A DNA stretch of 64,000 bases from Chloroflexota bacterium (GTDB taxonomy: Bacteria; Chloroflexota; Anaerolineae; Anaerolineales; Anaerolineaceae), in the NCBI GenBank assembly GCA_009773005.1, contig WOUT01000001.1:125389-189388 (forward strand), written 5' to 3'. Below are positions 26,299 through 35,890 of the stretch, one piece after another. Position numbers and translations under genes: made by a program. The notes below the pieces were generated by a model. It worked only from the letters and a program-made list of their open reading frames with translations, was not told the origin of the DNA and searched no databases. Each line of letters begins with the position of its first letter. The stretch's first letter is position 1.

Positions 26299-28743
26299 AT
26301 GCATAATCGAAAACATTCTCAAATTCATATAATCCTGTTTATTGCAAACTCATTTCTATTTGTTTCTCTATTAGCCGCTTGTTCTTCAATCAATGAAATT
26401 ACATTTCAGGAAACTATAGAAAACTACCCGAAGGCTGAGATCGTTTTTCAAGTAAAACTCCCTGCTTCGGTACCTTCTGATAGCAAAGTTATATTTGAAA
26501 TTTTAGATGATGTGACGGGATTGTATTTTAATGCTTTGCAATTTGATATGGTTCAGCAGGATAATCAAAATTATTTCATTCGCATGCCGCTTGTTATTGG
26601 GTCGGAAGTTAAGTACAGGTTTTTACGAAAAGGCGCTCTCACCGACATTGAATATAATACCCAAAATAAACCTGTTCGATTTCGTGTCCTAAAAGTTACA
26701 GGCCCTGCCTTATTGCAGGATTCGATCGCAGGGTGGTTTGATCAGCCTTACAGCGGTTCAATTGGACGAATTCGGGGACAACTTATCGACCAGGATAATA
26801 AGGCTCCGGTACCGAATATGTTGATTTCTGCTGCTGGAATGCAGACAATTTCGGCTTCCGACGGGACCTTTATACTTGAAGGGCTTCCAATTTGGACCCA
26901 TAATCTTGTGATCCTGAGTCTGGATGGAGCATACGATTCTTTCCAACAAGGGGCTGTGATTGCTGATGAGGCAACGACTCCTGTTTTTATAACGTTAAAA
27001 AAGCGGCAACTCGTTGAGATAAATTTTATCGCTAAGACTCCTGCTGGTTTTGAGTCTAATCTTCCATTAAGATTTGCGAGCAACCTAACCTCGCTAGGAA
27101 GTCCATATGCAGACCTGTCTTCCGGCTCAAGTACAATTGCTTCAAACCTACCAATCCTTGAAAGAGTTTCAAAAGACCAGTATCTGGTCAAACTTAACCT
27201 TCCGAGTGGATCAGACCTGAAGTATAAGTTCACATTTGGTGATGGTTTTTGGAATTCCGAATTAGATAATTCTGGCAATTTTGTTATTCGAGAACTCATT
27301 GTCCCTGCAAAAAGCACAACAATAAAAAAGGAAATTGCGACTTTTAATTCCCCTAATTTTGGTGAAGTTGTTATTAATCTATCTACACCTGTGATAACCC
27401 CTGCTAATGATTTTGTTTCAATTCAATTTAACCCCTTCGGGTGGATGGAACCGTTGCCGATGGTGAAAGCAGGTGAAAATAATTGGACGTATACCCTCTA
27501 TTCACCCTTACATTATTTTGGAAATATTGATTATCGTTTCTGCAGAAATGATCAATGCGCTATAGCTTTATCACAATCAAATATTGAAAATGTAATTGTC
27601 GGTTCAAATGAAACCCAACTCATAACAATTAATTTAGATAAATGGGATAACCTTGATGTCGCAAAGAGTGCAACTTCGGTTGACACCGATGGGGGTTCCT
27701 TGCAACCTCGCAGTTCCTTTATCGCAGGCTTTGAACTTGTCAATGATTTTCCTCCTTCATGGCAGACATCTGTGGACCAAGGATTGCAAGCTATGGCTGG
27801 AACAGGAGGCAATTGGGTCATTCTCTCCCCCACTTGGAGCGCAACCAGCATAAACCCGCCATTATTTGAGCCAATCCCTGGTTCTGACCTATTATGGACT
27901 GATATTCAGAACCTTATCACGAGAGTGACCGTTGCAAACCTTCAGCCCGTTCTATTCCCGCGAATTACCTTTACTGATTCCTCAGATAAATTCTGGGATT
28001 ATGCAATAAAAGATGGAGGCTGGTGGCAATCATTATTTGATCGTTATCAAAGGTTCATCTTACATAATGCGGACTTGGCGGCCATAATGAATGTCGATGC
28101 AATAATGGTTGGTGATCCCGCAATGTCGGCAGCTATGATCGGTGGGATGCTTTCGAATGGCGATTCGGTTTCTGCTCCGGTAAATGCAGATGAACAATGG
28201 AGTCAATTGGTCCAGGATATTCGAGCGCGCTATCAAGGACCAGTCGTTGGTGTCGTCAGCCTTCCGTCCTCTAACAATTCTTTCCCTGCCTGGCTAAATA
28301 ATGTCGATGCGATCTATGTTTTATTCTCACCTTCCTTAGAAGAGTCTGGTGAGAGTACTGTATTAAACCTTAAAAACACATTTGGAACTCAATTAGACGA
28401 AATTGTTCTACCTTTATATAATCAGTTTTCGAAACCAATCCTGATTGGAATTAATTATCCTTCAACAAACTCAAGTCTGAGCGGCTGTAATGCAACAAAT
28501 GATTCTTGCGCGGACTTTATCGCCACAGATTCAGTGAAAAGCCAAATTGATCTTGAATTACAATCAAGAATCTATAATGCCTCTGTGATTGAAAGTGCTT
28601 CTCGTTCGTGGATTTCTGGGTTTATTTCCAGGGGATTTAATCCCATCGTCGTTGTGCAAGATAAAAGTTCCTCAATTTACGGAAAACCAGCTTCAGACGT
28701 TTTATGGTTTTGGTATCACTTTATATTGAATATAGCTCCATAG
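26299..28743 (+). CDS. Large modular lipoprotein, possible carbohydrate-active
   Basis: The product (about 814 residues from the ATG at 26299; the track uses a TTG 11 codons earlier) starts with a lipoprotein signal ending LLAAC. Three kinds of modules follow: beta domains resembling starch-binding or Ig-like folds (about 35-150 and 260-450), a carboxypeptidase-regulatory-like repeat (GRIRGQLIDQDNKAPVPNML, about 160-240), and a C-terminal half (about 470-814) that looks like a TIM-barrel glycoside-hydrolase-type domain (GNWVILSPTWSATSINPP, NVDAIMVGDPAM). The barrel call is weak and the catalytic acids cannot be named. It is probably surface-exposed. Confidence 0.7.
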   Translation: MHNRKHSQIHIILFIANSFLFVSLLAACSSINEITFQETIENYPKAEIVFQVKLPASVPSDSKVIFEILDDVTGLYFNALQFDMVQQDNQNYFIRMPLVIGSEVKYRFLRKGALTDIEYNTQNKPVRFRVLKVTGPALLQDSIAGWFDQPYSGSIGRIRGQLIDQDNKAPVPNMLISAAGMQTISASDGTFILEGLPIWTHNLVILSLDGAYDSFQQGAVIADEATTPVFITLKKRQLVEINFIAKTPAGFESNLPLRFASNLTSLGSPYADLSSGSSTIASNLPILERVSKDQYLVKLNLPSGSDLKYKFTFGDGFWNSELDNSGNFVIRELIVPAKSTTIKKEIATFNSPNFGEVVINLSTPVITPANDFVSIQFNPFGWMEPLPMVKAGENNWTYTLYSPLHYFGNIDYRFCRNDQCAIALSQSNIENVIVGSNETQLITINLDKWDNLDVAKSATSVDTDGGSLQPRSSFIAGFELVNDFPPSWQTSVDQGLQAMAGTGGNWVILSPTWSATSINPPLFEPIPGSDLLWTDIQNLITRVTVANLQPVLFPRITFTDSSDKFWDYAIKDGGWWQSLFDRYQRFILHNADLAAIMNVDAIMVGDPAMSAAMIGGMLSNGDSVSAPVNADEQWSQLVQDIRARYQGPVVGVVSLPSSNNSFPAWLNNVDAIYVLFSPSLEESGESTVLNLKNTFGTQLDEIVLPLYNQFSKPILIGINYPSTNSSLSGCNATNDSCADFIATDSVKSQIDLELQSRIYNASVIESASRSWISGFISRGFNPIVVVQDKSSSIYGKPASDVLWFWYHFILNIAP

Positions 28744-28772
28744 GTTAAGCAATGCAATTTCAGGAGTGATTA

Positions 28773-30362
28773 ATGCAGCAAAGCGCAAAACTGACAAATA
28801 TTAACCTCAAATATTTGGGAATAAATGATCATTTCAATGTTTATTGGAATTTAGCAACACCCAAGTTGGTTGAACATTCAATAAGAAATAACGAAAGCAA
28901 TTTATCTCCGTCAGGTGCGCTGCTTGTAAATACTGGGGAGTTTACAGGCAGGTCGCCTAATGATAAGTTCATTGTTGATTATGGCGAAAAAACCGACAAC
29001 GAAATATTTTGGGGTTCTGTAAATAGACCCTATTCACCAGAAAATTTTGAAAAGCTATTATTCAAAGTAACCAAACATATTGCAACGGTTCCAATCTATG
29101 CGCAAGATGTTTTAGTGGGAGCTCATCCAAACCATCAAAGGAAAATCAGGATAATTTCGGAATTTGCCTGGTCAGCGCTATTTGCTTGTGATTTGTTTAT
29201 TCCAACAAGTGATAAATTTGTAGATGAACCTGATTTTACAGTAATACAAACGCCATCTTTTTTTGCCGATCCAACAGTTAATGGAACTTTTTCAAAAGCT
29301 TTTATTATTATAAATTTTAAAAAAAGGATAGTCCTGATCGGATGCACTCAATATGCAGGTGAAATTAAAAAATCTGTATTCTCTGTTATGAATCGAATCC
29401 TTCCAGATGAACATGTCTTACCCATGCATTGTTCTGCAAACATAGGCATGGATGGAGATACTGCCCTGTTTTTCGGGCTATCTGGCACTGGAAAAACTAC
29501 GCTTTCTTCTGACCCAGATCGATTCTTAATTGGAGATGATGAGCATGGCTGGGGGGCTGATGGTGTCTTCAACTTCGAAGGCGGGTGTTACGCAAAGACA
29601 ATCAATTTACAACAAAATCTCGAACCAATCATTTGGAAGGCGTCACAAGAATTTGGATCTGTTTTGGAAAACGTAATATTTAACCAAGAAACGCGTGAAA
29701 TTGATTTTACAAATGATTCTTTGACTGAGAATACCAGAGCTGCATATCCATTAACTCACATTGCCAAGCGTATCAAGAATGGACGCGGAAATCATCCAAA
29801 TCACATATTCTTTCTAAGCGCTGATGCGTTTGGCGTACTACCCCCAATTTCAAGTTTAACTCCCGATCAAGCAGCATTTTACTTTTTATCCGGGTATACT
29901 TCAAAACTAGCCGGGACTGAACGAGGGCTTAGTTCGGAACCGCAAGCAACCTTTTCGGCATGTTTCGGAGCCCCATTTTTGCCATTAAATCCAGCACGTT
30001 ATACAGAAATGTTGCGTAACAAGATAAAAGAATACAATTCAAAAGTTTGGTTAGTAAATACGGGTTGGACCGGTGGTCAATACGGCGTTGGTAGCCGAAT
30101 AAAACTACCTTATACCCGGGCGATGATTTCGGCAGCTATAAAAGGAATTCTTGACGAAGCTCCCTCAGAAATTGATCCGGTATTTGGATTAAAGATACCC
30201 AACATCATTCCTGGTGTTCCTGCGAAATTATTAAATCCAATACTAAATTGGCCGGATCACACCCAATACCTGATCAATGCCAACCAACTGATCTGCAAAT
30301 TCAAGCAAAATATCATACAATACAGAGATTCATTTGATGACAAAGTGATTAATCAGATGTAA
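28773..30362 (+). CDS. pckA: Phosphoenolpyruvate carboxykinase (ATP)
   Basis: PckA interconverts oxaloacetate plus ATP and PEP plus CO2. The 529-residue product has the substrate-binding block TGRSPNDKFIVD, the kinase-1a P-loop GLSGTGKTTLSSDP, the metal-binding FLIGDDEHGWG and the C-terminal NTGWTGGQYGVGSRI, all typical of the ATP-dependent family. It may run in the gluconeogenic or the anaplerotic direction. It is convergent with the prepilin peptidase gene. No clear terminator was seen in the 50 bases between them. Confidence 0.96.
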   Translation: MQQSAKLTNINLKYLGINDHFNVYWNLATPKLVEHSIRNNESNLSPSGALLVNTGEFTGRSPNDKFIVDYGEKTDNEIFWGSVNRPYSPENFEKLLFKVTKHIATVPIYAQDVLVGAHPNHQRKIRIISEFAWSALFACDLFIPTSDKFVDEPDFTVIQTPSFFADPTVNGTFSKAFIIINFKKRIVLIGCTQYAGEIKKSVFSVMNRILPDEHVLPMHCSANIGMDGDTALFFGLSGTGKTTLSSDPDRFLIGDDEHGWGADGVFNFEGGCYAKTINLQQNLEPIIWKASQEFGSVLENVIFNQETREIDFTNDSLTENTRAAYPLTHIAKRIKNGRGNHPNHIFFLSADAFGVLPPISSLTPDQAAFYFLSGYTSKLAGTERGLSSEPQATFSACFGAPFLPLNPARYTEMLRNKIKEYNSKVWLVNTGWTGGQYGVGSRIKLPYTRAMISAAIKGILDEAPSEIDPVFGLKIPNIIPGVPAKLLNPILNWPDHTQYLINANQLICKFKQNIIQYRDSFDDKVINQM

Positions 30363-30412
30363 CCAACTTTTTTTGTTTATGCAATCCTAATTTATGTTTA
30401 TATAACGCTGCA

Positions 30413-31159
30413 TTATTGAACATAAAAAATTGCTATTGCGCCCAAGATTAGAAAAGGTGTATACGGAATGGCGGAAAAAGCCTGATATTCTTTCCTGATT
30501 AGTTTTATTACTACAAATAGCAAAGCAAAAATCCCACTGGTAATAATAGCTAATACGATTGTTCCGATAATGAATGGCCAGCCTGTTAAAAATCCCAGGA
30601 AACCGCAAACATATACATCGCCAAATCCTAAAGCGACCTCATCGATTTTTTGCTTACGTATTTTTCCAAGTATTTTCGAAAAGAATATTCCAAAATAATA
30701 GATAAACAACATAATTAAGAAACCGGAAACACCACCGATAAAAGTATTAACAAAACCCTGTAAAACAACGCCATAAATAAAAAGTAGAACTAACCCGGCG
30801 ATACTGGTTTCGATCAAAACGACTCTGTGTTCAATATCAATGACCAATATCAACCCGAGAAATACAATTAGAGGAACTGTGAACCAAAAATTCAATCTTC
30901 CAAACGGGAAAAGCGCAACGAGAATTGAGATGATAATAGAAAGACTTGTTACAATCAGACTTCGTTTCGAAGGAAACTTTCCACATTGCTGGCATTTAAA
31001 AGAAATAAGATAACTTCGAAGTGAATGCAGTGCAGAACAATTTGGACACACAGGCATTGTGAATTTTCGAGTTAGCGGGAGAACATCTGCAAGATAATTT
31101 ATTAAAACACCGATGAAACCTCCCACAATAATATAAATAATCAGATTGATAGTTGCCAT
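30413..31159 (-). CDS. Prepilin peptidase (A24 family)
   Basis: This membrane aspartic protease cleaves and methylates type IV prepilin-like leaders. The 248-residue product has an N-terminal cytoplasmic zinc-type loop with CPNC and CQQC, seven or so membrane helices, and the two catalytic aspartates in LVIDIEHR and GFGDVY. The usual proline after the first aspartate is missing (DIEHRVVL). The ATG at 31159 follows GAGGT at 7 bases. The track's GTG at 31168 overlaps that site. No pilin genes are adjacent. Confidence 0.85.
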   Translation of the reverse strand: MATINLIIYIIVGGFIGVLINYLADVLPLTRKFTMPVCPNCSALHSLRSYLISFKCQQCGKFPSKRSLIVTSLSIIISILVALFPFGRLNFWFTVPLIVFLGLILVIDIEHRVVLIETSIAGLVLLFIYGVVLQGFVNTFIGGVSGFLIMLFIYYFGIFFSKILGKIRKQKIDEVALGFGDVYVCGFLGFLTGWPFIIGTIVLAIITSGIFALLFVVIKLIRKEYQAFSAIPYTPFLILGAIAIFYVQ

Positions 31160-31204
31160 TTTATCCACCTCACTTTGATGTATTCAAGCGCTCTTTATAA
31201 AGAG

Positions 31205-31210
31205 TATAAT
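31205..31210 (+). promoter_or_regulatory. Candidate -10 box for the helicase operon
   Basis: A perfect TATAAT lies about 30 bases before the ATG of the helicase gene. The -35 region (TTCAAG at 16 bp) is poor, so confidence is modest. Confidence 0.4.
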
Positions 31211-31241
31211 GCCGTAATAAAATTGCCGCAATAAAATAATA

Positions 31242-33770
31242 ATGACACAATTTGATGAATTCTTACTTCGAATAAAAAAATATCCTGATTTTTTTGAGAA
31301 TGTTGCATTTTGGCAAACACAAATTGCTCAGCAAGCTCAGCCATTTCCGTTTCCTTCATGGCTTCACAACCGTTTAGTGGATACGTTTAATTCGATGGGA
31401 ATAAATTCTTTATATTCGCATCAATTTGAAGCAATCAATTGTGTAAAAGGAGGCATGAACACAGTAATATCAACGGGGACTGCCAGTGGAAAAAGCATTT
31501 GTTATCAGATTCCAATTATCGACCAACTTATTAAAGACCAAAAATCTTCTGCGATACTTCTGTTTCCTACAAAAGCGTTGACTTATGACCAATTAAAATC
31601 TTTTTCAACAATTCTTTCTACAGGTAAGATTTTTGAGAACCAAAAAAGCATTGCTGCAGTATACGACGGTGATACGCCATCGCAGCAGCGAAATGCGATC
31701 AGGAATAATTCCAAAATAATATTAACGAATCCGGATATGTTAAATGTTGCTATCCTGCCCCATCACACAATTTGGTCTGAGTTTTTCCAAAATTTAAAAT
31801 ATATTGTAATAGATGAAATTCACTTGTATCGAGGAGTGTTTGGTTCTAACATCGCGAATCTAATCCGCCGATTGAAACGAGTGGCTGTTTTTTACGGGTC
31901 GTCACCTCGCTTTATTATGACTTCTGCAACAATTGCCAACCCAAAAGAACTGGCTAGTAACTTAATTGAAGAGGAAACGATTTCAATTGAAGCAGATGGT
32001 TCCCCAAAAGGAGAAAAGAATTTTGTTATCTATAACCCCCCAGTCATAGATAAAGATCTGGGTATAAGAGAAAGTTTGTTAACATCAACATCAAAAATAT
32101 CAGAATTATTCCTGATTTCCAATATTCAAACACTTATTTTTTGCCGAACCAGGCGGTTTGTTGAATTATTAGTCAGAGAAATTCAAGCGCTCAATCCTCG
32201 TTCAACTAAACAAATCCGCGGTTATAGAAGTGGATATCTCAAAAAGGATAGACGGGAGATCGAAGAGGGTTTAAAAAATGGATCAATCTCTCTTGCGATT
32301 GCTACAAATGCACTTGAGCTTGGCATTGACATCGGCGGAGTAGACGCCGTATTGCTGGCAGGATATCCAGGTTCAATTGCCTCACTTCATCAGCGCGCCG
32401 GAAGAAGTGGGCGCTCATTGAATTCATCGGTAGCGATTTTGATCGCATCAATGAATCCGCTAGATCAATTCTTTGCTCGTAACCCGAAATATTTAATGGA
32501 ACGTCCCCTTGAACAAGCTTTAATCGATGCGAACAACCCATTAATCCTTCTCTCACATATTAAAAGTGCAGCATTTGAGCTTCCTTTTGAAGAAAGTGCC
32601 AATTTTGGTTTACTAAATTGGACTCACCTAGAAGAATATTTGGAATACTTATGTGAAGAAGGAGTACTGCAAAAAAAGAAAACCAGGTATTACTGGTTAT
32701 CAGAACATTACCCATCTGGGGATTTTTCTCTTCGAAGTACGATCTCAGTTAGAATTTTACTGAAATACGAGGATGATGGAGTGATTGAAACCATTGGAGA
32801 TGTTGATTACAATTCTGCATTATGGATGACACACCCGGGTGCGATTTATTTGCAAGATGGACTCGCTTTTTATGTAAAAACTCTTGATTTGGAAAAAGGT
32901 ATTGCGATATTGACAAAAAGCCAAGCAGACTATCTTACCGAACCGATCATATCTGTCGATATCGATGCGATATCTCAATTAAAAGTTAAAACTTTTCAAA
33001 ATTTTATCTTACAGTATGGAGAGATCGAAGTTACATCTAAAGTCACTGGATTTAAGAAGATCCAAATTATAACAAGAGAAATATTAAGTGCCGAAAATCT
33101 CGAATTGCCAGAAAATCGGCTTCAAACGACAGGTTTTTGGATCGAATTAACCGAGAAGTGCGTAGGACTGATGCGTTCGAAGAGCATTTGGCTGAGCGAT
33201 CCAAATGACTACGGTCGAAAATGGAAGAGTATTCGTGATTCTGTTAGAAATAGAGATAATTTTACCTGCCAATCTTGCGGCCGAGGTGAAGCGGACGTCT
33301 CCTTTCATGTTCATCATAAGATCCCCTTTAAAATGCTTTTCTCGATTGAAGAAGCAAATGAATTTGGTAATTTAGTGACGTTGTGCCCGGATTGCCATCG
33401 GCGGGTAGAATTAAACTTCAAGATCAGGAGCGGTTTATCTGGATTAAAATACTTATTGACCAATCTGGCGCCTCTTTTAGTTTTATGCGATTCTACTGAC
33501 TTGGGATCTTATGTTGATCCAAACGCGAAATTCTCGAATCTCAAACCAGTTGTGCTAATATACGATTCAATTCCTGCAGGGATTGGATTATCCAGTTCTC
33601 TATATGAACGTATTTATGAGCTGTTAAAAAAATGCAGAGAATTATTAAACCAATGTGATTGCAAAGTAGGCTGCCCATCATGTGTTGGTCCGACATCAGA
33701 AGTAGGTATTGGCGGTAAGAAAGAAACAAGTTTTTTGCTTTCACTTCTGCTGGAACAAGATATCAAATGA
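31242..33770 (+). CDS. mrfA: MrfA-like DEAD/DEAH helicase with inserted HNH nuclease domain
   Basis: The 842-residue product has an SF2 helicase core: Walker A STGTASGKSICYQ, DEIH box in VIDEIHLYRG, SATIANP, and motif VI LHQRAGRSGR. The C-terminal DUF1998 zinc region has CDCKVGCPSC. This is the MrfA (YprA) family, a 3'-5' helicase for mitomycin-type damage in Bacillus subtilis. Unlike the usual form, a complete HNH domain (about residues 664-726; CQSC, VHHKIPF, NLVTLCPDCHRRVE) sits inside the DUF1998 region. It splits the TTGFWIELTE strand from the GLSGLKYLLTNLAP block. The gene overlaps the mrfB-like gene by 4 bases (ATGA), the same pairing as in Bacillus. Confidence 0.88.
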   Translation: MTQFDEFLLRIKKYPDFFENVAFWQTQIAQQAQPFPFPSWLHNRLVDTFNSMGINSLYSHQFEAINCVKGGMNTVISTGTASGKSICYQIPIIDQLIKDQKSSAILLFPTKALTYDQLKSFSTILSTGKIFENQKSIAAVYDGDTPSQQRNAIRNNSKIILTNPDMLNVAILPHHTIWSEFFQNLKYIVIDEIHLYRGVFGSNIANLIRRLKRVAVFYGSSPRFIMTSATIANPKELASNLIEEETISIEADGSPKGEKNFVIYNPPVIDKDLGIRESLLTSTSKISELFLISNIQTLIFCRTRRFVELLVREIQALNPRSTKQIRGYRSGYLKKDRREIEEGLKNGSISLAIATNALELGIDIGGVDAVLLAGYPGSIASLHQRAGRSGRSLNSSVAILIASMNPLDQFFARNPKYLMERPLEQALIDANNPLILLSHIKSAAFELPFEESANFGLLNWTHLEEYLEYLCEEGVLQKKKTRYYWLSEHYPSGDFSLRSTISVRILLKYEDDGVIETIGDVDYNSALWMTHPGAIYLQDGLAFYVKTLDLEKGIAILTKSQADYLTEPIISVDIDAISQLKVKTFQNFILQYGEIEVTSKVTGFKKIQIITREILSAENLELPENRLQTTGFWIELTEKCVGLMRSKSIWLSDPNDYGRKWKSIRDSVRNRDNFTCQSCGRGEADVSFHVHHKIPFKMLFSIEEANEFGNLVTLCPDCHRRVELNFKIRSGLSGLKYLLTNLAPLLVLCDSTDLGSYVDPNAKFSNLKPVVLIYDSIPAGIGLSSSLYERIYELLKKCRELLNQCDCKVGCPSCVGPTSEVGIGGKKETSFLLSLLLEQDIK

Positions 33771-34993
33771 CTTCATTATCAGAGCGATTAAAAAATTTAG
33801 GTTTAAGCAAAGGGTCTGAAATTACTGTTCTTGCAAAAAAAGATACTAGATCTCTCGTTGATGAATTAAATGCTTCTACAATTACTAACGATCTGGGAAA
33901 AATAATTGTTGTTGAGAAGACATTTCCTTACGGTTATTTGCATGGCGATATACAGCTTGTTGATCAGATTGATACAACTGAAATACATAAGACAAGTAAA
34001 CTTAATGGGATAAACTGTAATCTTAAGAAGATAGCGTTTCTTGACACAGAGACAACTGGTTTGTCTGGGGGAACCGGTACCCTTGCGTTCTTAATTGGGG
34101 TTGGTCGGTTTGGAGAGCAAGGTTTTCATCTCACCCAATATATTTTAGAAGACCCTTCAGAAGAATCATCTTTATTGCTTGCACTATCAATCTATTCAGA
34201 GGAAATAGAAGAAATTGTCACATTTAATGGCAAATCTTTTGATCTACCCCTGCTAAAATCCAGGTTCATTTTAAATAGAATGCCGGTACCATTTACACAT
34301 TTGAAGCATCTCGACCTTTTGCACATATCAAGAAGGCTGTGGCGGCAGCGTCTCCCGAGCAGGAGTTTAAAGGATTTGGAACACGAAATCTTACACCTGC
34401 CAAGAACCGAAGAAGAAGTTCCTGGATGGATGATTCCTGAGCTTTATTTCAACTTTTTAAAGTCTGGTGACGCATCGTTAATAAAAAATGTTGTCTATCA
34501 CAACGCCATGGATATTGTTTCTTTGGCTGCATTATTTATTGGCATCACGCAAATGCTGAACAAAGACTTATTTTATTATGATTTGGATCAAATGGATGTG
34601 TTTTCAATTGGTCAGGTGTATGAGCGTATCGGAGAATATAGTAAATCAATCGAGATTTACGAATATTGTTTGAAACAGAGTACCTTTTCCAAGAATTTTA
34701 TGATTGAACTCAATAATCGTTTGGGATGTATCTACAAAAAACAATCCCAAAGCGATAAAGCGGTTAATTTGTGGAAAAACAATGCAGAAAATGGTGATTA
34801 TGCTGCATGCATAGAATTGGCGAAATATTACGAACACGAAGCAAAAGATACAAAAACTGCTCTTCTATGGACTCAAAAAGCAGATATTATTATTGTAAAT
34901 TCGAAAATTTCCCGATATAAGAAAAATACTCAAAAAAAAGAGTTACACTTAAGGAGAACCAGATTAGAGAAAAGGATAAACGGGAATGTTTAA
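33767..34993 (+). CDS. mrfB: MrfB-like DEDD exonuclease (YprB ribonuclease H-like)
   Basis: The 408-residue product has a DnaQ/DEDD-type nuclease domain: FLDTETTGLSGGTGT (Asp93, Glu95), IVTFNGKSFDLPLL, and VYHNAMDIVSLAAL with the His and Asp of motif III. The C-terminal part (about 265-400) is helical with TPR-like repeats. YprB/MrfB works with MrfA in repair of mitomycin adducts in B. subtilis. The overlap with the helicase gene supports a two-protein repair unit. All catalytic residues are seen. Confidence 0.88.
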   Translation: MTSLSERLKNLGLSKGSEITVLAKKDTRSLVDELNASTITNDLGKIIVVEKTFPYGYLHGDIQLVDQIDTTEIHKTSKLNGINCNLKKIAFLDTETTGLSGGTGTLAFLIGVGRFGEQGFHLTQYILEDPSEESSLLLALSIYSEEIEEIVTFNGKSFDLPLLKSRFILNRMPVPFTHLKHLDLLHISRRLWRQRLPSRSLKDLEHEILHLPRTEEEVPGWMIPELYFNFLKSGDASLIKNVVYHNAMDIVSLAALFIGITQMLNKDLFYYDLDQMDVFSIGQVYERIGEYSKSIEIYEYCLKQSTFSKNFMIELNNRLGCIYKKQSQSDKAVNLWKNNAENGDYAACIELAKYYEHEAKDTKTALLWTQKADIIIVNSKISRYKKNTQKKELHLRRTRLEKRINGNV

Positions 34994-35279
34994 GAGAAGT
35001 ATTCGTGATGAAGTTGTATATATCGCAAATGGGAAACTTGAAGCAGAATCTGTAAAAATCTTGCTTGAGTCGTTTGATATCCCTGCTTTTATTAATCAAG
35101 AATCTGCGGGATCAACTTTTGGATTAACAGTTGGGATTTTAGGTGAGGTTGAAGTTATCGTTCCATTGTCGTACGTTACTGAGGCCAAGAAGATCATCGA
35201 GGAAATGATAAATGGCAAATTAGAACTACATGATTCACAAGACGATTTATTCGAGGATTCAAATGAAGAAAATAATTAA
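34986..35279 (+). CDS. DUF2007-like putative signal-transducing protein
   Basis: The 97-residue product matches the small DUF2007 fold: EVVYIANGKLEAESVKILLES, FINQESAGSTFGLTVG and VEVIVPLSYVTEAKKIIEE, then an acidic tail. Members are thought to sense or bind partners, but the function is not established. It overlaps the mrfB-like gene by 8 bases and is the last gene of the operon. Its stop codon overlaps the stop of the convergent nucleotidyltransferase gene. Confidence 0.8.
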   Translation: MFKRSIRDEVVYIANGKLEAESVKILLESFDIPAFINQESAGSTFGLTVGILGEVEVIVPLSYVTEAKKIIEEMINGKLELHDSQDDLFEDSNEENN

Positions 35280-35890
35280 TTCGGCTTTGGTTTTATTCTT
35301 TCGTATTCTTCTGGAGAATCAAGGTCAGCAAGTATATTTGAGCTTTTAACTGGGTAGTAACTGATATCTTCAGTGTGTAAATTAATGAAATCCCTCAATG
35401 TCTTGGGAACCTGGATCTCTAGCAATTCAGGTACGAATTTCTGAGGAATAAGCCAAGGGTGTCCTCTGCGCCAGTTATAACTAGGTATAACTAGTTTATC
35501 TTTATTACTTTGATGCTGATTAACCATACCAATAATATCTTCACTGGTGATCATTGGCTGGTCACCCAAGGCTATAAATACACCATCTACGGTTTCATCT
35601 ATTGTGGAAAGCCCTTTTTTTACAGAATCGACCATTTCACCATTTTCAAATTTTTCATTAAATATTGTATTAACCCCAAATTTCTTTACCTCAGCCTCTA
35701 CTTCTGATCGATATCCCCCGCTTACAACGACGATCTCTCCAATTGAACATCTTTGAAAAACATCAATGATTCTTCCTAAAATTGTGGTATTCCCCCATGG
35801 AAGTATTTGTTTACATTGTTTCATTCTTATGGAGAGACCGGCTGATAAAATAATTGTGGAATATTGACTACACGCATTATTTATTTTCAT
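35276..35890 (-). CDS. MocA/MobA-like nucleotidyltransferase (second copy)
   Basis: The 204-residue product has the nucleotidyltransferase signature LSAGLSIRMKQCKQILPWG and the metal-binding region VFIALGDQPMI. This family (MocA, YgfJ) attaches CMP to molybdopterin to give the cytosine dinucleotide cofactor of XDH-type enzymes, or GMP in MobA. It overlaps a paralogue by 14 bases and is last in the molybdenum-hydroxylase/F420 run. Nucleotide choice is not certain from the motif. Confidence 0.83.
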   Translation of the reverse strand: MKINNACSQYSTIILSAGLSIRMKQCKQILPWGNTTILGRIIDVFQRCSIGEIVVVSGGYRSEVEAEVKKFGVNTIFNEKFENGEMVDSVKKGLSTIDETVDGVFIALGDQPMITSEDIIGMVNQHQSNKDKLVIPSYNWRRGHPWLIPQKFVPELLEIQVPKTLRDFINLHTEDISYYPVKSSNILADLDSPEEYERIKPKPN

